A stretch of DNA of 32,994 nt, from contig JACOUI010000171.1 in assembly GCA_016177915.1 (NCBI GenBank), forward strand, positions 1-32,994, given 5' to 3'. This DNA is from Planctomycetia bacterium. GTDB taxonomy: Bacteria; Planctomycetota; Planctomycetia; Pirellulales; S012-138. The notes beneath the pieces were generated by a model. The model did no database searches. It saw only the letters and a list, made by a program, of their open reading frames with translations, and was not told where the DNA came from. Below are positions 1 to 8,116 of the stretch, piece after piece. Numbering within the stretch: position 1 is the first letter of the stretch; each line of letters starts with the position of its first letter. The position numbers and the translations under genes are program-made.

Positions 1-274
1 GGCCAAAGCGCGTCGCCTCGTGCGAGAGTCTCGTCAAATCGTCAAGCGATGGTACGAGGGATTCGTCACGAGGCGATGCGTGTCTTTGCACCTCCTCTAC
101 CACCTTCCGCGGCTGCCGCCAAGCAGTTCGCGTTCGCGCGCAGGTCCCAGCCGCAAGCGGCCGCTGCCCTTGGCGCGCGCAGGGCCCGGCAGCAGCCGCT
201 TGCTGGGACCTGAGGGGAACGGAGAGACTGCTATAAGTACGAGTACGAGTACGATGGGGGAAGACGCGCTGGCG
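1..274. other. Non-coding left edge
   Basis: No convincing gene is seen between the left edge and the end of the MerR-type gene. Open frames here look like shadows. The stretch holds an inverted repeat (GCGTCGCCTCGTG at 10-22 against CACGAGGCGATGC at 67-79, one wobble pair), a large hairpin at 141-212, and three tandem copies of the hexamer AGTACG near 236-253. Confidence 0.5.
141..212. repeat. Long imperfect hairpin (REP-like or terminator)
   Basis: CAGGTCCCAG (141-150) is exactly complementary to CTGGGACCTG (203-212). Pairing continues inward through CAAGCGGC and CTGCC with small bulges, leaving a short GC-rich loop near 170-184. It lies about 60 nt past the stop of the minus-strand MerR-type gene, so it could act as its terminator, but no U-run follows. 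A dispersed palindromic element is equally possible. Confidence 0.5.
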
Positions 275-1084
275 CTACTCCTCAATCAGCATCTGGATCT
301 CCGTCAAGTACTTCTTGGGGTTCCCCTTGAAAATCATGCCGGGGCCCTTGAGGTACACTTCGCGGCAGGGCGAACGCAGCTTGTATCCCTTGCGTTTGAC
401 GTAGTCGAGAATCTTGGCGTACGACCGGCCCAGCTCCTCGTAGGGTCCCAGGTGCACGAGCGACACGCACCGCCCGCCCGCCAACGGCCGCACGGAGATG
501 CCTTCCGTGGTCGTCTCCTTGCTGACGGGCATGCAGGCCTCGAAATCGGCGTCGTCTTCCTTGTATTCCGCGTCGTAGATCAGAAGGAGCGGCTTGCCGC
601 TGATGTACCGCCCCATCCGCCGGCCGATCTGAGAAAAGCCCTTACCGCACTCACTGTAGCGCCCCTGCATGCGGACGCCGGCGATGAGCAGCGAATCGAC
701 GACCTTCTCCTGGACTTCAAAAGTTGCGTTTTGCATGGCCCGACGTGCCTCCCGTTGTTGAAGGATGATGCGATCCAGCGACGCGCGGATCATCGTGAGC
801 TGACGGAGCTTCGCCTCCATCGCCTGCCGGTGGCGCTCGAGAAACTCGAGCACGTCGCCCTCGTCCTCGTGGCTCCTGAGGATCTCGGCCACGTCGTCCA
901 GCGGGACCTCGAGGTCTCGCAGGGCGCGAATCACGCGGGCGGTTTCGATCTTCGTGTCGTCGTAGTAGCGGTAGCCGGTCTGGTCGTCGACGCACGTCGG
1001 CTTGAGCACGCCCTGCTCGTGATAGAAGCGGAGCGTCTTGACCGACAACCCGGTGATCTTCGAAAACTCGCCGATGGAATACAT
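275..1084 (-). CDS. MerR-family regulator with GyrI-like effector domain
   Basis: A 269-residue transcription factor. Residues 1-70 form the MerR winged helix (MYSIGEFSKITGLSVKTLRFY at the start, then a GYRYYDD wing motif). Residues about 75-115 are the charged dimerisation helix, and about 120-269 resemble the GyrI-like/AraC effector-binding fold that binds small hydrophobic ligands in BltR/BmrR-type regulators. The frame stays open far upstream, but the ATG at 1084 is chosen because the protein begins directly with the canonical MerR helix and GAGGAACGC precedes it as a ribosome site. It is divergent from the sigma-54 regulator, and a 31-bp repeat begins only 10 bp upstream. No drug-efflux gene is adjacent, so the target and ligand are unknown. 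Confidence 0.9.
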   Translation of the reverse strand: MYSIGEFSKITGLSVKTLRFYHEQGVLKPTCVDDQTGYRYYDDTKIETARVIRALRDLEVPLDDVAEILRSHEDEGDVLEFLERHRQAMEAKLRQLTMIRASLDRIILQQREARRAMQNATFEVQEKVVDSLLIAGVRMQGRYSECGKGFSQIGRRMGRYISGKPLLLIYDAEYKEDDADFEACMPVSKETTTEGISVRPLAGGRCVSLVHLGPYEELGRSYAKILDYVKRKGYKLRSPCREVYLKGPGMIFKGNPKKYLTEIQMLIEE

Positions 1085-1094
1085 GCGTTCCTCG

Positions 1095-1125
1095 GTGGCT
1101 GGGGTCACGGACTCGTGCCCCCAGC
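1095..1125. repeat. 31-bp palindromic repeat, copy 1
   Basis: The unit starts GTGGCTGGGG and ends CCCCCAGC, so the ends pair as GCTGGGG/CCCCAGC around a centre of about 14 nt that reads TCACGGACTCGTGC. It lies in the leader of the MerR-type gene, 10 bp upstream of its start codon. Confidence 0.8.
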
Positions 1126-1134
1126 TTGGCAGTT

Positions 1135-1165
1135 GTGGCTGGGGTCGCGTACTCGTGCCCCCAGC
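1135..1165. repeat. 31-bp palindromic repeat, copy 2
   Basis: Same unit and orientation as copy 1, nine bases after it. The centre differs at two positions (TCGCGTACTCGTGC). Confidence 0.8.
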
Positions 1166-1240
1166 GCCCCTCAGCCTCGCTGGCAGGATAGGGCCTCCCG
1201 CAAGGGGAGAGTCAACGGCCAAATTCTCTTTTTGAAATCG

Positions 1241-1271
1241 GTGGCTGGGGTCACGTACTCGTTCCCCCAGC
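1241..1271. repeat. 31-bp palindromic repeat, copy 3
   Basis: Third copy in the same orientation, 75 bp after copy 2, with centre TCACGTACTCGTTC. The three copies differ only in the loop and one base by the stem, as expected of a dispersed palindromic family or a repeated operator. Confidence 0.8.
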
Positions 1272-1284
1272 GGCAGCCCTCGTA

Positions 1285-1333
1285 GTGTGCGGAAACGCGC
1301 GCTTTTTGGCGGCCCGCACACCCCAGTGTGCGG
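1285..1333. promoter_or_regulatory. Putative enhancer sites for a sigma-54 activator
   Basis: GTGTGCGG occurs at 1285-1292 and 1326-1333, and its reverse complement CCGCACAC at 1314-1321. The last two form a perfect dyad, CCGCACAC-CCCA-GTGTGCGG, at 1314-1333. The dyad ends about 60 bp upstream of the sigma-54 promoter, a usual position for the upstream activating sequence of NtrC-type proteins. That the gene's own product binds here is inferred. Confidence 0.55.
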
Positions 1334-1394
1334 TTCGAAACGACTCTGTCCACGCAATGCCTGAAATCCGCGGGAATTACGGCGTTTGGGGAAG

Positions 1395-1410
1395 TGGCAC
1401 GCAGCTTGCG
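1395..1410 (+). promoter_or_regulatory. Sigma-54 (-24/-12) promoter
   Basis: TGGCACGCAGCTTGCG matches the sigma-54 consensus TGGCACG-N4-TTGCW at every position except the final W. Transcription should begin about 12 nt after the GC element, near 1421. That is downstream of the first in-frame ATG (1415) and leaves a leader of about 70 nt before the GTG start at 1493. Confidence 0.8.
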
Positions 1411-1492
1411 ATAGATGACCAACCGTTGGATTCTCCGCGCCAAAAACCGTTGGCTTTCCCCCTCCTCGAACGACAAAATCGAAGGAAACGCC

Positions 1493-2980
1493 GTGACCGC
1501 CCCCGCCCCAGCCCGCCCGATTGACCTCCTGATCGTCGACGACGACGCCGAATTCCGCACCGTGGCCGCCCGGCATTTCGTGCGCGACGGATACCAAGTG
1601 CAGGAGGCGGGCAACGGGCAGGAGGCCCTGGAGATGACGCAGCGGCGGCAGTTCGACGTCACGATCCTCGACCTGCGCATGCCGGGGATGTCCGGCCTGG
1701 AGGTGCTGGAAAAGTTGCGGGCGGTGCATCCGGAGTGCGAGGTGATCATCCTCACTGGCGAAGGCACCGTGGAGACGGCCGTACAGGCGATGAAGCTGGG
1801 GGCGTATGACTACCTGACCAAGCCGTTTTCGCTGGCCGAGCTGAAGGTGATCGTGCAGAAGGCCTACGAACGGCGCCTGCTGGACAAGGAAAACCGACAG
1901 CTCAAGGCCGCCCTCCGCCGCGCCCAGCCGCAGACCCAGATGATCGGCGAGTCGCCCGGCATGCTGGAAGTCTTCCGCCTCATCGAACGCGCCGGGCCTA
2001 CCGACAAGGCCATCCTCATCCAGGGCGAAAGCGGCACCGGAAAGGAGCTCGTCGCCCGCGCCCTGCACCAGTCGAGCCTCCGCGCCGAGAAACCCCTCGT
2101 CGTCATCAACTGCGCCGCGCTGCCGGAGACGCTGCTGGAAAGCGAGCTCTTCGGCCACGAGAGAGGGGCCTTCACCGGCGCGGTCAGCGCCAAGCCGGGC
2201 CTGTTCGAGATGGCCGACGGCGGCACGCTGCTGATCGACGAGATCGGCGAGATGCCCGGCCCGCTGCAGGCGAAATTGCTGCGCGTGCTGGAGGACGGCT
2301 CGATGCGGCGGATCGGCTCGCTGAAGGAGCGGCGGGTGAACGTGCGTTTGCTGGCGGCGACGAACCGCAACTTGCAGGAGGAGACGACGGCCGGTCGGTT
2401 CCGCGAGGACCTCTTTTACCGGATCAACGTGATGTCGCTGGAGCTGCCGCCTTTGCGACAGCGCGGGGGAGACGTGAAGCTGCTGGTGAAACAATTCCTG
2501 GGGCCGGACTGGGAGATCGAGCCGGAGGCGCTGGTGGCGATGGAGCGGCACCCCTGGCCGGGGAACGTGCGGCAGCTTTCCAACGTGATCGAGCGGGCGA
2601 AGATTCTGGCGGACGGCGGGACGATCCGGCTGGCGGACCTGCCGGCGGAATGGTCGGGACCCGGCTTGGCGCCAGCGGCCATCGAAGACCCGCCCTCCGT
2701 GCGGCTCGACCAGTTGCAGCGCGAGCACATCCAGGCGGTCCTGCAGCGCGAGGGGGGCAACAAAACCTATGCGGCCCGCGCTTTGGGTCTCAGCCGGCAC
2801 AGCCTGTACCGCCTGCTGAAGAAGTACAGGCTGCTTGGCGAGGAGGAGAAGGCGCAGGGCCAGCCGCCGGAAAACGCCGGCAACGGCGCTCCGCCGCCCG
2901 CCGACGCAGCGCAGCCGCTGGCGCCGACGGAAATGCACTCGACCGACGACGCGCCCGCCGCCGGGAGCCTGGGGGCATAA
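1493..2980 (+). CDS. NtrC-family sigma-54-dependent response regulator
   Basis: A 495-residue enhancer-binding protein with three domains. The receiver domain (about 10-125) has acidic residues D16-D18, phospho-acceptor D60 in the ILDLRMPG motif, and the conserved Thr and Lys in ILTGEG and YLTKPF. The AAA+ domain (about 145-380) has Walker A GESGTGKE, the sigma-54 contact loop GAFTGA and Walker B LLIDEIGEMP. A Fis-type helix-turn-helix follows (NKTYAARALGLSRHSLYRLL), then a Pro/Ala-rich tail of about 50 residues. The GTG start is chosen because AAGGAA precedes it, the receiver begins just after it, and the upstream ATG lies before the predicted transcription start. No histidine kinase lies in the window. 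The gene appears to be driven by sigma-54, suggesting autoregulation. Confidence 0.93.
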   Translation: MTAPAPARPIDLLIVDDDAEFRTVAARHFVRDGYQVQEAGNGQEALEMTQRRQFDVTILDLRMPGMSGLEVLEKLRAVHPECEVIILTGEGTVETAVQAMKLGAYDYLTKPFSLAELKVIVQKAYERRLLDKENRQLKAALRRAQPQTQMIGESPGMLEVFRLIERAGPTDKAILIQGESGTGKELVARALHQSSLRAEKPLVVINCAALPETLLESELFGHERGAFTGAVSAKPGLFEMADGGTLLIDEIGEMPGPLQAKLLRVLEDGSMRRIGSLKERRVNVRLLAATNRNLQEETTAGRFREDLFYRINVMSLELPPLRQRGGDVKLLVKQFLGPDWEIEPEALVAMERHPWPGNVRQLSNVIERAKILADGGTIRLADLPAEWSGPGLAPAAIEDPPSVRLDQLQREHIQAVLQREGGNKTYAARALGLSRHSLYRLLKKYRLLGEEEKAQGQPPENAGNGAPPPADAAQPLAPTEMHSTDDAPAAGSLGA

Positions 2981-3149
2981 GGCCGGCCGCCGCGCAGCGG
3001 CGCCGCGCGTCTTCCTTGTCGCGTCGACCGAGCACGCGCCTGCTGTTCGCGTGTATAGACGCCCCAACGTCCGACATGACCTGCGCTTGACGAACGGTAA
3101 ACTGGCTTTCAGTCAAATCGATTCCCCAACTCGCTCGCGGAGGCAGCCC

Positions 3150-4091
3150 ATGTCCCGCCCTTGTCGCATGCAGTCGAGGAGCGTGCTCTCGGTCCTCTGG
3201 GTCGTCGCCTTTTTGTTCCCCTTCGGTCTGCGCGCGGACGACGCCAAGCCGGCCGCGCCAGGCGAGCAGGCCCAGGCGGGCGATCCGGCGCCACGCGATG
3301 AGAAGGACGACGAGGCCAAGGCCAAGCTGGCGGAACACCCTTGGGAAAAGGACCCGCCGCCGCTGGACCTGGAGATGTCGGCGGAGGAGTGGAAGAAGCA
3401 GCTCCGCGCGTGGCGCGAGGAGGTGGGCGAGCCGCTGCGGTGGACCAAGGACGCTCTCGCGGTCATGGACAAGATCCGGGCGGTTAAGGATCCCGCCGCC
3501 GTGGAGGCGATCCTTGCTCTTTTGGACAAGGAGAAAAACACAAGCGTCCGGTTCCTCTACATCCAGGCGCTCGGCCGAACGGGAAGCAAGAAGGCGATCG
3601 CGCCCCTGGCGAAGCTTGCGGTCGAGGACGAGCAGCCCGACATCCGCCACGAGGCGGCCAAGTCTCTGGGGACGCTGCCGGACAAGCGCGAGGCCCTGCC
3701 GCAGCTCATTCGTTACCTCGGCTCGAAGCACTCGGCGCGGGCCGCGCAGGCGCTGCGTTGGTCGGGACTGACGCAGCGCTTGGGAACGTTCGAGTCGCCC
3801 GACTCCTACCTGACGCGCGCGCTGATCAACGCGCTGATCGTCAAGAAGAAGACTCGCGTGCCCGTAGGTTACTGGTACGCCTGGTGGAAGGCGAGCGCGG
3901 TTCCAGGGGGACGCCATATGCGTGGACACTTCGAGAGTGGGATCGGAACGAAGGACGTCGACGTTCCAGCGCCGAACCCTGAGGTGCTCGAAGCGCTGAA
4001 GGAGTACTCGGGGCAGGATTACGAGTACGACGTCCGAGCCTGGGAGAAGTGGCACCAGGAGCGCAAGAATTCTCCGCCGGACGACCCCTAA
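3150..4091 (+). CDS. Exported HEAT-repeat protein
   Basis: A 313-residue protein with a signal peptide: basic start, a hydrophobic stretch at about 11-27, and a probable cut after A29 in LRA-DD. A charged linker follows, then HEAT-like helical repeats at about 100-210 (pattern AVEAILALLDKEKNTSVRFLYIQALG, then a unit with DEQPDIRHEAAKSLGTL). Such repeats are protein-binding scaffolds; no catalytic motif is visible. The tail (about 215-313) is aromatic and charged and is unfamiliar to me. The frame is open upstream, but this ATG has GGAGG six bases before it and starts the signal peptide. It is followed 53 bp later by the exported glycine-rich protein, with which it may be co-transcribed. Confidence 0.8.
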   Translation: MSRPCRMQSRSVLSVLWVVAFLFPFGLRADDAKPAAPGEQAQAGDPAPRDEKDDEAKAKLAEHPWEKDPPPLDLEMSAEEWKKQLRAWREEVGEPLRWTKDALAVMDKIRAVKDPAAVEAILALLDKEKNTSVRFLYIQALGRTGSKKAIAPLAKLAVEDEQPDIRHEAAKSLGTLPDKREALPQLIRYLGSKHSARAAQALRWSGLTQRLGTFESPDSYLTRALINALIVKKKTRVPVGYWYAWWKASAVPGGRHMRGHFESGIGTKDVDVPAPNPEVLEALKEYSGQDYEYDVRAWEKWHQERKNSPPDDP

Positions 4092-4144
4092 CGTGACTCC
4101 GCTTGTTACCGCCTTTTCGTTTCACTCATGAAAGGAGATTGACC

Positions 4145-5131
4145 ATGATCCGATGCAGTCCACTCACGCTGGCGACGATTCTGATCGTCGTAGGAGCGCG
4201 ACCCGCGCTCTCTCAAGAGCCTCTGTTCACTCTCGACCGCGTTGGCCAACAACTGAGCGCAACGTCTACGATCACGTTCACCGCTCAGGGAATCAACGGC
4301 AATACTCCGGACTCGGCGCAGGTTGCCGGTGACACAGTCGGCTCCGCAGCCGAGAGCGGTAAGATCGTCTCCATCCTCGGCGGCGGGGGCGGCAGCGGCG
4401 GCGACGGCGGACGCAACAACATGATGCCCATTTCGGGCGCCAACGGCGCCGACGCCGGCGAGCAGGGGGAGGGTCTGGATGGACAGGATGGCGTCAGTCC
4501 CGATGGTGGCGGCTTCGGCGGCAAGAAGGGCTTGGCCGGCACGGTCGGCAAGGCCGACGTCTTCGGCAGCGCCATTGGAGAGGCCGAACTCAATCCCGAC
4601 AACCAGGCCGTCCTCAATTGGGCCTTTCTCCATACGCAATACATCGATGCCGCGCTGGAAGGCTCCGGCGGGGGCGGCGCGGGCGGCGGCGGAGGCGCCG
4701 CGCCTCAAGGACAGGGCGGAAACGGAGGGGACGGCGGCCAGGGGGCCCAGGCCACCGGTTCCGTGACCTCGATTCAGCTTACCGATGTCAACACGGTAGC
4801 GGTCGTGCGACGCTCTCCCACCGCGCCTCCCGGCACTCCTACGAACACGATCGCCCACGTCCGGGTGGAAATGGGATGGGGCCACGGCGGATTTGGCGAC
4901 GGGCCGACGTGGCCGCGCGACGTGCGCGTGGTGATCGCCATGGGGCCTCCGCAGGTGGATCAGAACGGCCAGGTGATCGGCGTCGAGAACCCGCGCGCGA
5001 TGCTCATTCTGGCCCCGGATGGTCAAGGACGAATGTCGGCCATTGGTTTCAACAGCGTGGCGGGTTTCCAAAAGACAGTCCGAAATGACGCTGAACGCAA
5101 GCAACGGCTCGTTCGGGATTGGGCTGGGTGA
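4145..5131 (+). CDS. Exported glycine-rich protein, 5' part (frameshifted gene)
   Basis: 328 residues with a signal peptide (cut probably after S23, in ALS-QEP), a strong ribosome site AAAGGAG eight bases upstream of the ATG, and two low-complexity Gly/Ala-rich blocks (about residues 77-140 and 175-205) separated by ordinary sequence. The sequence loses its character at about residue 310 and ends within 20 residues, while the +1 frame continues with the same glycine-rich style to 5468. I therefore read this as the front of one gene of about 430 residues split by a single indel near 5070-5100. The role is unknown; the composition suggests a surface or matrix protein. A real stop followed by a separate gene is the less likely alternative. 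Confidence 0.65.
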   Translation: MIRCSPLTLATILIVVGARPALSQEPLFTLDRVGQQLSATSTITFTAQGINGNTPDSAQVAGDTVGSAAESGKIVSILGGGGGSGGDGGRNNMMPISGANGADAGEQGEGLDGQDGVSPDGGGFGGKKGLAGTVGKADVFGSAIGEAELNPDNQAVLNWAFLHTQYIDAALEGSGGGGAGGGGGAAPQGQGGNGGDGGQGAQATGSVTSIQLTDVNTVAVVRRSPTAPPGTPTNTIAHVRVEMGWGHGGFGDGPTWPRDVRVVIAMGPPQVDQNGQVIGVENPRAMLILAPDGQGRMSAIGFNSVAGFQKTVRNDAERKQRLVRDWAG

Positions 5132-5468
5132 ATTCGTGGAATTCGTCGACGAAGGGGACGCCATCGTCGTCGCCGGCTTCGGCCAGGGGCCCTACTCGAT
5201 CAGCTCGACGGCCACGGTCACCGAAACGGCGGACGCCGGGCAGGGCGGCTCGGGCGGCGCGGGCGCGGCGGGAATGGAAAACGGCGCGGACGGCGCGGAC
5301 GGCGCGCTCAACGGCGCAGGGGCGATCGGCGGCCTGGGCGGCGCCGGCGGCGGTGCCGGCCTTGGTTCCGGCGGCAAGGGCGGCAACGGCGACCACGGCG
5401 AGCAATACGACGCCATCTCGCTCGGGCAGTTCGGAGGCACGATGGAAATCCACCTCGACCAGCCGTAG
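5085..5468 (+). pseudogene. Glycine-rich protein, 3' part in shifted frame
   Basis: Continuation of the preceding gene in the +1 frame. It reads on with a typical folded segment (GLGEFVEFVDEGDAIVVAGFG), then a Gly/Ala/Asp-rich block (repeats like GADGADGA and GGAGGGAG), ending at TAG 5466-5468. An ATG at 5085 could start it separately, but it would lack a signal peptide and has no clear ribosome site. It overlaps the front part by 47 bp and is convergent with the PQQ-propeller gene, whose stop is only 24 bp away. Confidence 0.55.
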
Positions 5469-5492
5469 CTTGCGCCGACAGGCGGTTCCTTG

Positions 5493-7832
5493 TCAGGGCG
5501 CGCCGTAGGCCGAGAGGCCCAGCTCATCCTGCACGTACAGCACGCCCCCGACCGACAACAGATTCCCGCGCAACGGGGCGCCGGTCTGCGAGTTTTCCGG
5601 CCGGGAAAGCGCGTACTTGCCGGAGGCGATGTCGACGGTCGCCAGCGCGCCGCTGGTGAGCGGGAGCGAGTAGTCGCCGCCATGGGCGAAGCCGGAGCCA
5701 GCGGGAGACTCGCGGCCGGGATAGGCCGCAGCGACCCAGCTTGCCTTCCCGTCGGCCAAGCGCAGCCCGCGGACGCCGCTTCGGCCGACGAGCAGCACGT
5801 TTCCCCCGTCCACCGCCGCCACGAACAGCGAGTCGTCCCGCGGCGCCGGGTTTTTCCACTGCGGTTTCCCATCCAGCAGGCCCAGGCAGTACAGGCTGTG
5901 CCCGCCCGGCGGCGTCAAGAGCACCCTTCCCTCGACGATGACCGGCGACGCATCGAGCCAGGTGCGCTGGCTGTCCAGCAGCACGGGATCGATGCGGCCC
6001 GGCATTTCGTCGTTGATCAGCGACTCGTCGCGGCGATAGGTGAAGGCCCACAAGAGCGAGCGCGAGGCCAGGTCGATGGCCACGACGGCCCCGGCGGCGG
6101 TGGGGCAGACGAGGACGCCGTCGGCGTAGGCCGGCGACGCGCCGGCGATCTGGCGATGGAAGTCGGCGCGGATCGAGGCCTGCGTCGAGCAGAGCGGCTG
6201 CGACCAGAGCACGGCGCCCGTGGCGGCCGCCAGCTCCAACAGGCGGATTTCGGCGTTTCGCTCCGCCAGCACGTACAGCCGCCCGGAAAGCGGCAGCGGC
6301 GGACCGAGGAAAAACGCGCCGGCGGCGTCGGGCGTTTCTTCGTGCGGGGTCTTGGCGCTTTCGGCCTTGGGGTCGATCCCCTGTTCGCTGTCCGGGCCCC
6401 CGACCTCCCAGGCCAGCGAGCCTTCGCGCGAGATCGAGTAGGCCGCCAGGCGGTTGTGCTTGCGGCGCGCGTTGTCCACGCGGTGCAGGCCGTCGGGCTC
6501 CCAGATCACGTCCGGCCGGAACGGCAGGTCTTCGACGGCGAAAACGCGCTGGCCGTCGCTCGACAGCGTTCCGTACGTGATATCGTGCCACACCCGCCGC
6601 ACCAGGCCCTGCGCCACGATCCGCCGCAAGAGCGCGGGGGGCGTCTGCAAGTCGGCCGGCGACAGGCCGCTTTCCTCCGCGCTGGCGCTGGACGGCCTGC
6701 GGTGCACGGCGCGCAGCAGCGATTGCAGCTCGGGGTCGACGGCGGCTTCCCAGCGGCGGCGGCCGGTCGCCGCGTCCAGCGCCACGATCTTCGCCGCCGA
6801 TCGCGCGATCACCAGGTCCCGCACCACGAGCGGCTGCGCGACGGGAAACGGCAGGTCTTTCCCCTCCTGCCGCAAGCGCAGGGACGACTCCGCCAGAAGC
6901 TCCGTCACGCCGCGGTCGATCTCGCTGCACCGCTCGTCCTCGGCAACGTCCAGAAAATCGTCGTAGAACCCCGCCTCCCAGCGGTGCAAGAGCGGCGAGC
7001 GGAGCAAAGAACCAACGCCGCTTCGGGCCGCGTTCCCGCGGGACACGGGCCAAGCGGGAGCGGGACGACCGACGGCGGCTGCGCCGTCGAACCGCGCCAG
7101 CACGGCCAGCGGATCGCCGGCAAATAGCGGCACGTCGGACCCGCCGATGGGCAGCGTCAGGTTCGGACGCGACGACTGCAGCCGGCCGAGGCGCTCGGCC
7201 GCGATCTCGGGCATGCCGGCCCGGCGCCAGGCCAGCGCCACAGAAAGCGAGAGCGTCGGCTCAAGGCTGACCATTTCGGCGGTCGGCGCCAGCTCCAGCC
7301 TCCGCAGGCAGAGCGCCGCCGCCAACGGCCGCCCGTGGTCCAGGTGGTCGCCCGCGACGATGAGCGCAGCATGGTAAGACGCGGGCGTGTGAACGTAGCG
7401 CGTCATCACCTGCGCCGCCGCCGCGAGGTCGCCGTCGGCCAGGGCGGCCTCCAGCGCCTTCTTGGCCGCCGCTTCGTGCTGGACGACGAATTGCTTCCGG
7501 GCCTCCGCGGGAAGCTGAGCGAGCAGCCTCCCGGCCTCCGCCTTGATGCTCACGTAGACCGATTGCGTGTTCTCCGGCCGGTAGAAGCTGTCTTCGGGCA
7601 GATCGAGAATGGCGGAAAGCAGCGGGACTGCGTCCTGATAATTGCCGCCGGCGATCCGGTCCTGGGCCATCCGCAGCCGGCGAATAGCCGTGCGGTCCTG
7701 GGGAAAGCTGACGCCGGGGTCTTCGTCGAACCCGGAAGCATCGAGCGGGACGATCGCCTGAGCGCGAACGGAACCGGCCGCCAGAACGACGGCGACGGCC
7801 AGGAGCGATGCCGGCACCAGGCGCGGGGACAT
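5493..7832 (-). CDS. Exported PQQ-like beta-propeller protein
   Basis: 779 residues with a signal peptide (cut probably after A24 in VRA-QA). The first third is helical and TPR-like (YQDAVPLLSAILDLPEDSFY and later Ala/Leu-rich pairs). From about residue 270 onward are repeated PQQ-propeller blades, recognisable by patterns such as IVALDAATGRRRWEAAV, LLELAAATGAVLWSQPL, VVAIDLASRSLLWAFTY and CLGLLDGKPQWKN. Such propellers are usually binding scaffolds; I see no quinoprotein dehydrogenase active-site cysteine pair, so enzymatic activity is doubtful. The start at 7832 is chosen for the signal peptide; there is no clear Shine-Dalgarno. It is divergent from the molybdenum hydroxylase operon. Confidence 0.8.
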   Translation of the reverse strand: MSPRLVPASLLAVAVVLAAGSVRAQAIVPLDASGFDEDPGVSFPQDRTAIRRLRMAQDRIAGGNYQDAVPLLSAILDLPEDSFYRPENTQSVYVSIKAEAGRLLAQLPAEARKQFVVQHEAAAKKALEAALADGDLAAAAQVMTRYVHTPASYHAALIVAGDHLDHGRPLAAALCLRRLELAPTAEMVSLEPTLSLSVALAWRRAGMPEIAAERLGRLQSSRPNLTLPIGGSDVPLFAGDPLAVLARFDGAAAVGRPAPAWPVSRGNAARSGVGSLLRSPLLHRWEAGFYDDFLDVAEDERCSEIDRGVTELLAESSLRLRQEGKDLPFPVAQPLVVRDLVIARSAAKIVALDAATGRRRWEAAVDPELQSLLRAVHRRPSSASAEESGLSPADLQTPPALLRRIVAQGLVRRVWHDITYGTLSSDGQRVFAVEDLPFRPDVIWEPDGLHRVDNARRKHNRLAAYSISREGSLAWEVGGPDSEQGIDPKAESAKTPHEETPDAAGAFFLGPPLPLSGRLYVLAERNAEIRLLELAAATGAVLWSQPLCSTQASIRADFHRQIAGASPAYADGVLVCPTAAGAVVAIDLASRSLLWAFTYRRDESLINDEMPGRIDPVLLDSQRTWLDASPVIVEGRVLLTPPGGHSLYCLGLLDGKPQWKNPAPRDDSLFVAAVDGGNVLLVGRSGVRGLRLADGKASWVAAAYPGRESPAGSGFAHGGDYSLPLTSGALATVDIASGKYALSRPENSQTGAPLRGNLLSVGGVLYVQDELGLSAYGAP

Positions 7833-7984
7833 GGGAGGCCGCTGCGTGGAACGGAGCGACGTTGGACGCTGTGACGCGCGGCGCACGCGAGCCGCACACG
7901 TAGTTATACCAAGTGCCGGCGGCGAGGAAAAACAAAGCGTGTCTCTGGCCGGGATTTCTTGCGGAACGGACCCCCGTCGTATGC

Positions 7985-8013
7985 TTGACAGTGAGAGAGG
8001 CCCGTCCGATATT
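7985..8013 (+). promoter_or_regulatory. Putative sigma-70 promoter of the Mo hydroxylase operon
   Basis: A perfect -35 box TTGACA (7985-7990), a 17-nt spacer and GATATT (8008-8013, four of six matches to TATAAT) lie about 100 nt upstream of the first gene of the operon, inside a 284-bp divergent gap. Confidence 0.5.
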
Positions 8014-8116
8014 GCCCTCTGCGTTGCGCGCCGCGGCAAGTCCAGGCATCTTTGTTCTGCGGACAAACCCGTGGGTATTTTTACTTTGCCGGCCTTTTTT
8101 GCGGAGATTCGCATCC

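Larger units (their letters stand above)
1085..1492. other. Divergent regulatory intergenic region
   Basis: These 408 bp separate the MerR-type gene (minus) from the NtrC-type gene (plus). In order they hold three 31-bp palindromic repeats, three GTGTGCGG half-sites (two forming a tight dyad), and a sigma-54 promoter. Short open frames crossing the region do not resemble proteins. Confidence 0.7.

Noticed and set aside
97-285. 62-codon minus-strand frame at the left edge
   Set aside because: Overlaps the end of the MerR-type gene and crosses the long hairpin; composition is Arg/Pro/Gly-rich with no protein-like pattern.
1095-1271. Possible CRISPR array from three 31-bp repeats
   Set aside because: Spacing is 9 and 75 bp rather than regular, copies are imperfect palindromes, and no cas genes are near.
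1415-1492. Upstream ATG start for the response regulator
   Set aside because: It lies before the predicted sigma-54 transcription start and adds 26 non-family residues; GTG 1493 has a ribosome site.
275-3067. 930-codon open frame on the minus strand
   Set aside because: Only the last 269 codons (from 1084) code for a recognisable protein. The rest is a GC-rich shadow of the response regulator gene on the other strand.
3087-3116. Sigma-70 promoter for the HEAT-repeat gene (TTGACG at 3087)
   Set aside because: No acceptable -10 box at 16-18 nt; the best candidates match TATAAT poorly.
5490-7127. 545-codon plus-strand frame opposite the PQQ-propeller gene
   Set aside because: Arg/Gln/Ala-rich with no family features; the minus strand has a signal peptide and propeller repeats.
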